From the NCBI GenBank assembly GCA_003541985.1, contig DPLM01000123.1, positions 1-7,315 of the forward strand: a DNA stretch of 7,315 bases, in the 5' to 3' direction. This DNA is from Deltaproteobacteria bacterium (GTDB lineage Bacteria; SAR324; NAC60-12). The notes beneath the pieces were generated by a model, which searched no databases, was not told the DNA's origin, and was given only the letters and a program-made list of their open reading frames with translations. Shown here in pieces: positions 1 through 6,106 of this stretch. Within the stretch, counting starts at the first letter, position 1. Each line of letters opens with the position of its first letter. The position numbers were made by a program, and so were the translations under genes.

Positions 1-252
1 ATGGGACCTGAAGGAGTGAAACATTGTCTTAATGCAGGGGTCAACGACCTTGGAGGCACTCTCATGAACGAAAGCATCACAAGGGCTGCAGGAACAGTAC
101 ATGGTCAGGAAATGCTACCAGAATGGATGGAAAGCCTAATTCAAAGGTCTGGGAGAGAGCCAATGCAAAGGGACACAATGTACCGAAAGGCGGATTCATC
201 GCAGATACAGAAATCCTATGGGAACCAACAGCTTATTTTAGGCTCAGCTTAG
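1..252 (+). CDS. cofH: FO synthase, CofH/FbiC C-terminal fragment (5'-partial)
   Basis: These are the last 83 codons of a radical-SAM enzyme that makes the deazaflavin precursor FO of cofactor F420: CofH joins a tyrosine-derived 4-hydroxybenzyl group to 5-amino-6-ribitylaminouracil. The visible signature is the C-terminal block around residues 10-35 (LNAGVNDLGGTLMNESI, then RAAG and HG), followed by GREPMQRDTMY at 51-61, which matches the usual R-x-(R/Q)-x-T-x-Y ending of CofH and of the second half of FbiC. About 22 residues follow that ending, a slightly long tail. The radical-SAM CxxxCxxC motif is absent because it lies near the N-terminus of the domain, before base 1. The ATG at base 1 is therefore probably an internal methionine, not the start. 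Whether this is a separate CofH or the end of a fused FbiC cannot be told. It converges on the minus-strand operon and is probably unrelated to it. Confidence 0.85.
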   Translation: MGPEGVKHCLNAGVNDLGGTLMNESITRAAGTVHGQEMLPEWMESLIQRSGREPMQRDTMYRKADSSQIQKSYGNQQLILGSA

Positions 253-262
253 GCTTCAATGA

Positions 263-303
263 GCTTTGGAAACACAAATCTAATTTATTTTTGTAGTTAA
301 AGC
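263..303. terminator. Imperfect inverted repeat between convergent genes, possible weak bidirectional terminator
   Basis: The 53-bp gap between the cofH stop and the alcohol dehydrogenase stop can fold as follows: GCTTT (263-267) with AAAGC (299-303), AAC (271-273) with GTT (296-298), and ACAAA (274-278) with TTTGT (290-294). There is a 3-base bulge on one side, a 1-base bulge on the other and an 11-base loop. The arms fill almost exactly the intergenic space and would form in RNA from either strand. The stem is AT-rich and no U-tract follows it in either direction, so it is not a canonical intrinsic terminator. A role in ending both transcripts is inferred from position only. Confidence 0.3.
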
Positions 304-305
304 GT

Positions 306-1346
306 CTAGTCAGGTACCAGAACCGCGCGCCCTACAACTTTACCGTCAGCGAGTTCGTGCAGAGCTCTGTTAACCTCAGAAAGAGGGTAGGTCGAAACTT
401 CACTTTTAAGGTCACCCCGCTCAGTAAGTTTGGTAATTTCTACCAAATCTGTAAAAGTCCCCACAAAACTCCCAACAATGCTTATTTCTCTGGCCACCAA
501 CTCTGCTGTGGACACCCTAACTTCACCACCAGTTCCCACTGCAATGTAGCGCCCTTGGTTAGCCAATAAGTCCAAAGCTTGGTTTGGAATTTTCTCTTCC
601 CCAAAAAAATCGATTACAGCACGAACACCAGATTTGTCTCCTTGCTTAAGAAAATCTAGCTCTTCGAGAGATTCAAAACAATTTTTGATACCTGTTTTAT
701 TCACCAAATTACGGGCAGATTCGCGAGGATCTACGGCAAAAATTTTTCCTGGCGTCAGGCGGGTGAGCAACTGGGCACCTAAATGCCCAACTCCCCCGAC
801 CCCAACCACCACGACGTGATCCTGAGGGCGTATGTGACCCATCAGTTTTCTAACTGCGCCGTATGCGGTCAACCCGGCATCCCCCAAGGGAGCCAACTCG
901 TTCAAGTTGGCATCACGTCCGACTTTGATTAATGAGCGTTGAGGAAATTTTACAAATTCGCAAAAACCCCCACTTGCATTAATCCCAGGTGTGATTCGTA
1001 TATTTGCTTGTGAATCGATCCCGTAGCGTTCTGGCAAACTGTCTCCAGAAGATTGAAAGGGGTAACAGAGTACCTTGTCACCAATTTCAAAACCCTGAAC
1101 ATCTTCACCAATTGCTTCCACTTCTCCAGCGTTCTCATGTCCTAGCACATGCGGTAAAGAAGCCACTGGTATTCCAAGATCACGGCCTGAGATCATGTGC
1201 AAGTCAGTACGGCATACTCCAGCTGCTCTAATACGTATCAACACCTCCTCACCAGTTGGGGGATCTGGATCTGGAATCTCTTGATAGGTTACCAATTCAT
1301 TGTTACTAAGTTCAGGATCATATCGACGGAGTACTGCCGCTTTCAT
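306..1346 (-). CDS. Medium-chain alcohol dehydrogenase (zinc-type, NAD-dependent), structural-zinc cysteines absent
   Basis: A 346-residue cytoplasmic MDR-superfamily dehydrogenase, normal length, predicted to interconvert an alcohol and an aldehyde or ketone with NAD(H). The GroES-like catalytic domain (about 1-150) carries Cys45 (GVCRTD), His70-Glu71 (LGHEN) and Asp156 (APLGDAGLTAY), which fit the catalytic zinc site; Asp as the third ligand also occurs in bacterial secondary ADHs such as Rhodococcus ADH-A. The Rossmann fold begins near 177 with GVGGVG (182-187), and Asp206 at the end of beta-2 favours NAD over NADP. The lobe that normally carries four structural-zinc cysteines (about 94-116) keeps its length, but those positions read as Ser100, Ser103, Glu106 and Ala114; the only cysteine nearby, Cys94, falls outside the motif. 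It is the last gene of the operon, 24 bp after the SDR stop. A purine run AGAAAGA lies about 9 bases before the ATG and is only a weak ribosome site. Substrate unknown. Confidence 0.9.
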   Translation of the reverse strand: MKAAVLRRYDPELSNNELVTYQEIPDPDPPTGEEVLIRIRAAGVCRTDLHMISGRDLGIPVASLPHVLGHENAGEVEAIGEDVQGFEIGDKVLCYPFQSSGDSLPERYGIDSQANIRITPGINASGGFCEFVKFPQRSLIKVGRDANLNELAPLGDAGLTAYGAVRKLMGHIRPQDHVVVVGVGGVGHLGAQLLTRLTPGKIFAVDPRESARNLVNKTGIKNCFESLEELDFLKQGDKSGVRAVIDFFGEEKIPNQALDLLANQGRYIAVGTGGEVRVSTAELVAREISIVGSFVGTFTDLVEITKLTERGDLKSEVSTYPLSEVNRALHELADGKVVGRAVLVPD

Positions 1347-1370
1347 AAATTCAATCTTTCTTTTGATTTG

Positions 1371-2108
1371 TCATGTAGCCATCCATCCACCGTCAACAAA
1401 CAATTCTACCCCAGTAATGTAAGTTGCATCCTTCCCAGCTAGAAAATTGATAGCAGATGCTATTTCGGAGGGTTCAGCCCATCTTTTCATGGGAGTCCGA
1501 AACAAAATATCTTGAGACATTTCGTCGCCGGCTTTCTCGATAGTTTTTTCCTCCCTTGCCACCCTCACAAATCCTGGACTAACCGCATTGACTCGAATAT
1601 TTTCTGGAGCATAACGAATTGCCGCATTTCTGGTCACCGCACTTACTGCGCCCTTGCTAGCGTGGTACGCTGCAGATTTTCCAAAGCCACCTGATACCCC
1701 AAAGATACTTGAAACATTTACAATGGAACCACTTTTATTAAATCTCATTAGGGGTATCACTGCCTTGATACCTAACCAAGCCGATTTCGCGTTGATATTA
1801 AGCATTTCCATCCAACCTGCATCATTCTCTTCTTCAACATCAGGCAGGGTACCGATTCCAGCATTGTTTACCAAAATATCTAATCTTCCAAATCGGCTTT
1901 TAACATCCCTAAGGATGGAAGCCCATGACTCAGCTTTCGAAACATCATGCGAAAGCGACACGAAATTGGCATTATCCAAAGTTTCATTCTCAGGCAAGAT
2001 ATCAGTAGCAACCACTTTCAATCCCTCCTGCAAAAACCTCTCAACAGTTGATTTACCTATTCCTCTCGCTGCACCTGTAACTAAGGCGACTTTTGGAAAA
2101 TTTTTCAT
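1371..2108 (-). CDS. Classical short-chain dehydrogenase/reductase (SDR)
   Basis: A 245-residue single-domain SDR, the usual length for the FabG-like classical group, predicted to oxidise or reduce a hydroxyl/keto group on a small molecule. Visible motifs in order: cofactor loop TGAARGIG (11-18), Asp36 at the end of beta-2 (VVATD), which predicts NAD(H), Asp55 (HDV), NNAG (81-84), Asn105 (MLNINAKS), catalytic Ser134 in IVNVSS, Tyr148 and Lys152 in YHASK, and the C-terminal GVELFVDGGW. The tetrad Asn-Ser-Tyr-Lys is complete, so the enzyme should be active. After the PG at 178-179 the usual Thr contacting the cofactor appears to be Val183, a minor departure. The ATG directly abuts the TAA of the upstream Gfo/Idh/MocA gene with no spacer, implying translational coupling; no Shine-Dalgarno is seen at normal distance. 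Family membership is certain, the substrate is not; the operon context suggests a sugar or polyol derivative. Confidence 0.93.
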   Translation of the reverse strand: MKNFPKVALVTGAARGIGKSTVERFLQEGLKVVATDILPENETLDNANFVSLSHDVSKAESWASILRDVKSRFGRLDILVNNAGIGTLPDVEEENDAGWMEMLNINAKSAWLGIKAVIPLMRFNKSGSIVNVSSIFGVSGGFGKSAAYHASKGAVSAVTRNAAIRYAPENIRVNAVSPGFVRVAREEKTIEKAGDEMSQDILFRTPMKRWAEPSEIASAINFLAGKDATYITGVELFVDGGWMAT

Positions 2109-3164
2109 TTAAGTAATATTGATTTTCTTTCCTGATTTTTCTGATTCAATGGCTGCTTCACAAATTTCCTGTACGTGAATAGAATCGTCCAAAGAATCAA
2201 CCTGAGCATGGGATTCCCCAATTAGCTCTTGGACAAAATCCCATATCTCCTCACGTAGCGCACCAGCTGTTCTTCCATCAATTTGAGGCCAAAATGCTAA
2301 ATCAGGATTATAACTGCCCGTAGCGTCGTTGATTGTTAAGGATGGCTCATAGGTCTTCAGAAAACCCGATCCTTTGGTACCAATCACCTCAAGTGTAGCA
2401 TCAACAACACCTTTTCCAGCATCACTTGAATCTTCCCATCCAAAAATATTGGCAGGTGTCCCACTGGGTAACAACCAGGATGACTCGAGGGTGCAGATTG
2501 TTCCTTTGTCCATTTCTAGGACCATGACTAGAGTCTCTGGAACTTCATATCCCAATAGGTAACCACCCCATGCGCTGACCGATTGGCAGCGTTGCTGACT
2601 TAACCAAAGAATCAGATCAATATCATGAATTAGAGTTTCGTAAGCAGAATGAACTCGATATCCATAGGCTTCAAACCATGAGCGTGAAATATCCCTTTTT
2701 GCTCTGATTCTCGCCAATTCTCCCAACTTGTAAGATGAGATATGTTGCTTGAGAACTCGGTGTCGCGGTTCATATCGTAAAATGTAGCCCACTCGTAACT
2801 TTAGTTTCCTCTCCAGTGCCAGATTTGCCAAATGCTTGGCATCAGAAAGTTTAGTTGCCAGTGGTTTCTCACAAAAGACGTGCAATCCACTGTTTAAAGC
2901 AGCCAGAACAATTTCAGCATGGGTATCTTCGGGCGAGACTACTGTTACCGCATCAACTTCAATCTCCTGCAACATATTAAGAGGTTCTTTATAGATCTTC
3001 GCATCTGGGAATTCGTTCTTAGCTTGCTGAAAAGCGATCGGGTCGGTTTCACAAATCGCGTCTACTGTTACATTGGGATGGTGATTCAGGATATTCGCAT
3101 GGTGCTTGCCAAAACGACCAAAGCCAATTAACGCGAATGAAATTCTTCTTGAGAGATCCGTCAT
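2109..3164 (-). CDS. Gfo/Idh/MocA family NAD(P)-dependent oxidoreductase
   Basis: A 351-residue two-domain oxidoreductase of the family that includes inositol 2-dehydrogenase, glucose-fructose oxidoreductase and many sugar and polyol dehydrogenases. The N-terminal Rossmann domain shows IGFGRFG (13-19), a likely cofactor-selecting CETD (38-41), TVVSPEDTHAE (74-84) and the hallmark EKP at 99-101 with Lys100 as the catalytic base partner. The C-terminal alpha/beta domain contains ETLIHDIDL at 176-184. In Bacillus inositol dehydrogenase the equivalent stretch supplies catalytic Asp and His; here His180 is kept and the Asp position appears to be Glu176. This resembles the inositol/polyol branch of the family more than the glucose-fructose oxidoreductase branch, but the family is too diverse to name a substrate. 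The ATG abuts the TGA of the ATPase gene with no gap, and the stop abuts the SDR start. No export signal is present, so it acts in the cytoplasm, presumably on the imported solute. Confidence 0.92.
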   Translation of the reverse strand: MTDLSRRISFALIGFGRFGKHHANILNHHPNVTVDAICETDPIAFQQAKNEFPDAKIYKEPLNMLQEIEVDAVTVVSPEDTHAEIVLAALNSGLHVFCEKPLATKLSDAKHLANLALERKLKLRVGYILRYEPRHRVLKQHISSYKLGELARIRAKRDISRSWFEAYGYRVHSAYETLIHDIDLILWLSQQRCQSVSAWGGYLLGYEVPETLVMVLEMDKGTICTLESSWLLPSGTPANIFGWEDSSDAGKGVVDATLEVIGTKGSGFLKTYEPSLTINDATGSYNPDLAFWPQIDGRTAGALREEIWDFVQELIGESHAQVDSLDDSIHVQEICEAAIESEKSGKKINIT

Positions 3165-4247
3165 TCAATTTGGCTCAGAAAAAATGATTCTCTTCTCGTC
3201 ATCACGATTGAACAAATGAAGATAATCTTTGTTGATCTCGAACTGTAGATGATCACCCGACCTAATTTTTTCAGTTGCAGGAACTAAAATTGACAAACTA
3301 TTTTTTCCGACTTGAAGATAAATCAATTTTTCCGCTCCCAAAGTTTCAACAACTGTCACACGACCGCCTAGACTACCCTCTGAAACAAGCTTCACATCAT
3401 GAGGTCGGAAACCCATAATGACACTAGACCCTGAGATTAAATTCATTGATTCAGACAGCACCAAATCGAATGAATCAGTCTTCAGTATTTTTTTCTGAGA
3501 TTTTTCCGAAACCTGTCCTTCGAGAAAATTCATAGGAGGACTACCTATAAATTCTGCAACAAAGCGATTTGCTGGTTCATTAAACACCTTTTCCGGAGTG
3601 TCTAACTGGACAACTTCACCTTTGTTCATGACAGCTAATCGATGTCCCATTGTCATGGCCTCTACCTGATCATGCGTGACATATATAACAGTATTTTTTA
3701 GATCTGAAGTTAGTTCAATCAACTCTTTTCGGGTCTGCAGTCGCAACAAGGCGTCAAGATTAGAGAGTGGTTCATCCATCAAAAAAACTTTGGGATTCCG
3801 AATAACTGCTCTTCCTAAAGCAACTCGCTGGCGCTGTCCTCCTGATAGCTGTTTTGGTTTGCGCTCCAGCATCTCTTCTAAATCCAACATTTTTGCAACA
3901 CGTTGAACTCGGTGAAGAATTTCTCGATCAACTACCCCCCTCGCCTGCAAAGCAAATCCTAAATTCCTGCTCACGGTCATGTGAGAATATAAAGCATAAT
4001 TCTGAAAGACCATAGCTACGTCACGATCTCCAGGGGGTAGGTCATTTACCAGACTGTTTCCAATATGAATCTCTCCATCACTAATTGACTCCAATCCCGC
4101 GACCATACGGAGTGTGGTAGTTTTTCCGCAACCAGAAGGCCCAACGAAAACAAGAAATTCACCATCAGCGATTTCTACATTTACATTATTTACAACAGTT
4201 GTGTGACCAAATTTTTTATGGAGATTTTTCAGAGTAACTGAAGCCAT
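3165..4247 (-). CDS. Sugar ABC transporter ATP-binding protein (MalK/UgpC type)
   Basis: A 360-residue ATPase that powers a CUT1-class importer as a dimer on the cytoplasmic face of the two permeases. All nucleotide-binding motifs are intact: Walker A GPSGCGKTT (36-44), Q-loop Gln82 (VFQNYALYSHM), signature LSGGQRQR (134-141), Walker B VFLMDEP (154-160, catalytic Glu159), D-loop SNLDA (162-166) and H-loop His192 (YVTHDQVEAMT). A C-terminal TOBE/OB regulatory domain follows from about 235 (FIGSPPMNF at 233-241, GFRPHDV at 279-285), typical of MalK, UgpC and SmoK and of normal length. This type often serves sugars, polyols and glycerol phosphates. It sits 11 bp after permease 2; only a weak GGTAA lies before the ATG. 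A single ATPase gene with two permease genes implies a homodimer. Confidence 0.95.
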   Translation of the reverse strand: MASVTLKNLHKKFGHTTVVNNVNVEIADGEFLVFVGPSGCGKTTTLRMVAGLESISDGEIHIGNSLVNDLPPGDRDVAMVFQNYALYSHMTVSRNLGFALQARGVVDREILHRVQRVAKMLDLEEMLERKPKQLSGGQRQRVALGRAVIRNPKVFLMDEPLSNLDALLRLQTRKELIELTSDLKNTVIYVTHDQVEAMTMGHRLAVMNKGEVVQLDTPEKVFNEPANRFVAEFIGSPPMNFLEGQVSEKSQKKILKTDSFDLVLSESMNLISGSSVIMGFRPHDVKLVSEGSLGGRVTVVETLGAEKLIYLQVGKNSLSILVPATEKIRSGDHLQFEINKDYLHLFNRDDEKRIIFSEPN

Positions 4248-4258
4248 AGTTTACCAAG

Positions 4259-5089
4259 TTACTTGATTGCTCCCGCGGAAATCCCACGGATAAACCAACG
4301 TCCTACGATTAAAAACAAGAAGAAGACCGGGACCGCTGAACCCACAGCACCTGCTGCAGCGAATCCCCAATTGACTCGATATTGTCCAAAAACTATTCCT
4401 GTCAACCCGATTGGCAATGTGTGCAAATCGTTACTAAGCAGAAGTGTCATTGCAAACAAATACTCTGTCCAGGAAACAATGAACGCAAACATAGCAATTG
4501 CAATGATTCCCGGGGCCGCCTGAGGAATAATTATTTGAAAAAGGGTACGCATTCGACCTACGCCGTCTACTGCCGCAGCTTCCTCTAACTCAGGGGGCAA
4601 ACTCTTCAAAAACGCCTGCAACAGCCAAATTCCAAACGGCACTGCAAACGCTGTGTTCAAGAGGGCACAGCCTAGGTGGCTGTCTACTAATGACAGGCCG
4701 TTAAAGATTCGAAAGATAGGAATTACGAGAAGTGCAGTCGGAAAAATGTAGACACTCAGCAGAAAGAGACTGAGTGCATTTCGACCCCAATAGTGTGTTC
4801 TATAAACGCTGTAGGCACCTGCAACAATTAAAGGAAGTGAAATCAAAACCGTATAGGTTGCGACGATGAAACTATTAATTATCCACTGCCAATATCCTGA
4901 TTTTACAAACAGTGAAACATAATTCTCAATAGTCAATGTGTTAGGTATCAGCGATTGATTGCGTACCAACTCCATGTTCGGACGAAACGAAGCCAACAAA
5001 ATCCACAAGAAGGGAGCCAGCAGTATAAACATGATTAGGACAATAACGAACGCTCGAAGAAGTGAAAAAATCGAAATTTGTAATTTCAT
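4259..5089 (-). CDS. Sugar ABC transporter permease 2 (MalG-like, CUT1)
   Basis: A 276-residue integral membrane subunit, the usual size for MalG-type permeases. Six hydrophobic segments can be placed near residues 11-34, 68-96, 104-127, 138-160, 194-218 and 241-267. Between the fourth and fifth lies the cytoplasmic EAA loop at about 170-189 (EAAAVDGVGRM, then IIIPQAAPG), which docks onto the Q-loop region of the ATPase. The C-terminus WFIRGISAGAIK matches the G-(A/S)-x-K ending common in MalG relatives. Together with permease 1 it would form the translocation pathway. Its start is only 3 bp after the stop of permease 1, so the two are almost certainly translated from one mRNA and coupled; no Shine-Dalgarno is visible in the overlapping end of permease 1. 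The substrate cannot be read from the sequence. Confidence 0.94.
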   Translation of the reverse strand: MKLQISIFSLLRAFVIVLIMFILLAPFLWILLASFRPNMELVRNQSLIPNTLTIENYVSLFVKSGYWQWIINSFIVATYTVLISLPLIVAGAYSVYRTHYWGRNALSLFLLSVYIFPTALLVIPIFRIFNGLSLVDSHLGCALLNTAFAVPFGIWLLQAFLKSLPPELEEAAAVDGVGRMRTLFQIIIPQAAPGIIAIAMFAFIVSWTEYLFAMTLLLSNDLHTLPIGLTGIVFGQYRVNWGFAAAGAVGSAVPVFFLFLIVGRWFIRGISAGAIK

Positions 5090-5092
5090 AAT

Positions 5093-6013
5093 CTATTTTG
5101 ACAAATCTTGGAAAGTTTCACTAGCAACGACGAACTGTTTTCGGTTGGCGAAGATAAACACGAAGGCAAAAATGATGAGAAGAAACAGGAAGATTATCGC
5201 TCCAGCAGTAGCTTTCGAAATATTGTAGCCGTAAAATGCCATATCATACATCAGTACCGGAACAGTCGTGGTGGCATCACCTGGGCCTCCACGAGTCATC
5301 ATCCAAATTATATCAAATACATTTGATGCCCAAAGAGTTCCCACGAGGCCGAGTACAGTTAAAGTTGGCAACAGATTGGGGAAAGTAATCGTCTTAAATT
5401 GTAACCAGGCGTTCGCCCCATCAACTTGGGCTGCTTCGTACTCTTCTTCTGGAACACTAGCCAGGGATGCAAGAAAAATAATTGTTAAAAATGGTATGTA
5501 TCGCCAAGAATTTACGAAAGTGAGACTAGCGCCTGCAATGTCTGGATTCGCCAAAAAGAGTACAGGCTTTTGAACTAAATCCATGCCTTTCATGGTTGTA
5601 TTAACAATTCCGGCTGAGGCATCAAACATCCATCGCCACAGAATCGCGGTTACTGCTGCAGGAACGGCCCATGGCAAGATGATCCAGGTCCGAACAAAAT
5701 TTTGCCCTCTGAATGGCTGATTGAGCAGCAATGCGATTAAAAGCGCTGCCAAGGTTTGGAAAAACCCATTTGCAAGAACCCAAATCGCACTCTTTCCAAG
5801 TGAAGCAATAAACTGTTTGTCTCCAAAAAGTTCAAAATAATTTTTTGGTCCAATAAACTCATATTCACTACCAACTACTCTCTGGGAGGTAAAGCTGATT
5901 TGAATACCCGATATGATTGGCAAAATCACAACAAGAATGACAAGAATTACAGCAGGTAAGACAAGTAAGAATCCAAGTCTGGCATCACGACTACGAAAGT
6001 CCTGCTTGTTCAT
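5093..6013 (-). CDS. Sugar ABC transporter permease 1 (MalF/UgpA-like, CUT1)
   Basis: A 306-residue membrane permease. After a short charged N-terminus the first membrane segment runs about 13-36 (GFLLVLPAVILVIL), with others near 73-98, 108-129, 162-185, 213-238 and 267-290. The EAA loop is at about 193-212 (EAAQVDGANAW, then TITFPNL), and the conserved RGGPGDATTT with VLMYDMAF follows at 241-260, as in UgpA/LacF-type proteins. It lacks the large periplasmic insertion of E. coli MalF, which is normal for this size class. The ATG at 6013 is the only sensible start: an in-frame TAA occurs four codons upstream. The 18 bases before the ATG contain no Shine-Dalgarno-like sequence (CTAAATCTTTCTC), and the hairpin-rich gap from the binding-protein gene lies just before that. 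Confidence 0.94.
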   Translation of the reverse strand: MNKQDFRSRDARLGFLLVLPAVILVILVVILPIISGIQISFTSQRVVGSEYEFIGPKNYFELFGDKQFIASLGKSAIWVLANGFFQTLAALLIALLLNQPFRGQNFVRTWIILPWAVPAAVTAILWRWMFDASAGIVNTTMKGMDLVQKPVLFLANPDIAGASLTFVNSWRYIPFLTIIFLASLASVPEEEYEAAQVDGANAWLQFKTITFPNLLPTLTVLGLVGTLWASNVFDIIWMMTRGGPGDATTTVPVLMYDMAFYGYNISKATAGAIIFLFLLIIFAFVFIFANRKQFVVASETFQDLSK

Positions 6014-6031
6014 GAGAAAGATTTAGAGCAG

Positions 6032-6054
6032 TTCCAAGGCAATTGACCTTGAAA
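6032..6054 (-). promoter_or_regulatory. Hairpin B: second stem-loop before the permease start
   Basis: On the minus strand TTTCAAGG and CCTTGGAA pair (8 bp including one G-U), with a further inner G-U pair and a 5-base loop. The plus-strand arms are 6032-6039 and 6047-6054. It lies 18 bases before the ATG of permease 1 and directly after hairpin A. Its stem is weaker than that of hairpin A. It could act with hairpin A in transcript stability, or affect ribosome entry at a start that has no Shine-Dalgarno. Its function is inferred from position only. Confidence 0.45.
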
Positions 6055-6066
6055 ATTTTGGGGTGC

Positions 6067-6099
6067 GCGACAAGTCATATTTTATATACAACTTGTCGC
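6067..6099 (-). promoter_or_regulatory. Hairpin A: 9-bp perfect inverted repeat downstream of the binding-protein gene
   Basis: GCGACAAGT (6067-6075) and ACTTGTCGC (6091-6099) are perfect reverse complements around a 15-base AT-rich loop. Inside the loop, ATAT (6077-6080) can also pair with ATAT (6084-6087), lengthening the stem. It starts 7 bases after the binding-protein stop codon. In transcript orientation the following bases are GCACCCCAAAATTTTC, so there is no U-tract and it is not a standard terminator. The likely role, by analogy with stem-loops behind malE-type genes, is to shield the 3' end of a binding-protein mRNA from exonucleases or to cause partial termination. This role is inferred. 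Confidence 0.6.
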
Positions 6100-6106
6100 T
6101 GGAAAA

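Larger units (their letters stand above)
6014..6106 (-). other. Intergenic spacer between binding protein and permease genes
   Basis: At 93 bp this is by far the longest gap inside the operon; the others are 0-24 bp. On the minus strand it runs: 7 bases after the binding-protein stop, hairpin A (6099-6067), a 12-base linker, hairpin B (6054-6032), then 18 bases to the permease ATG. It contains no plausible ORF. A spacer with stable stems at this junction is common in binding-protein operons, where the binding protein is needed in excess over the membrane subunits. Confidence 0.7.

Noticed and set aside
1..1346. F420 dependence of the neighbouring dehydrogenases because cofH is adjacent
   Set aside because: The three dehydrogenases have NAD(P)-type Rossmann motifs and belong to families that do not use F420. 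cofH is on the opposite strand and convergent, so the adjacency is probably incidental.
306..1346. Quinone oxidoreductase/zeta-crystallin-type MDR, because the structural-zinc cysteines are missing
   Set aside because: The catalytic zinc ligands Cys45, His70, Glu71 and Asp156 are all present, whereas zinc-free quinone reductases lack them.
1654..2112. A 152-codon open frame on the plus strand opposite the SDR gene
   Set aside because: It lies wholly antisense to a gene with complete SDR motifs, resembles no family I know, and its Ser/Pro/Leu-rich composition is what a reverse-strand shadow gives.
4263..5573. Several plus-strand open frames of 60-100 codons opposite the two permease genes (for example 4263-4523 and 5268-5573)
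   Set aside because: They are antisense to clear membrane-protein genes, have no recognisable domains and no ribosome sites.
6032..6099. Rho-independent terminator after the binding-protein gene
   Set aside because: Both stems lack a following U-tract in the minus-strand transcript and the downstream permease genes have no obvious promoter of their own, so full termination is unlikely.
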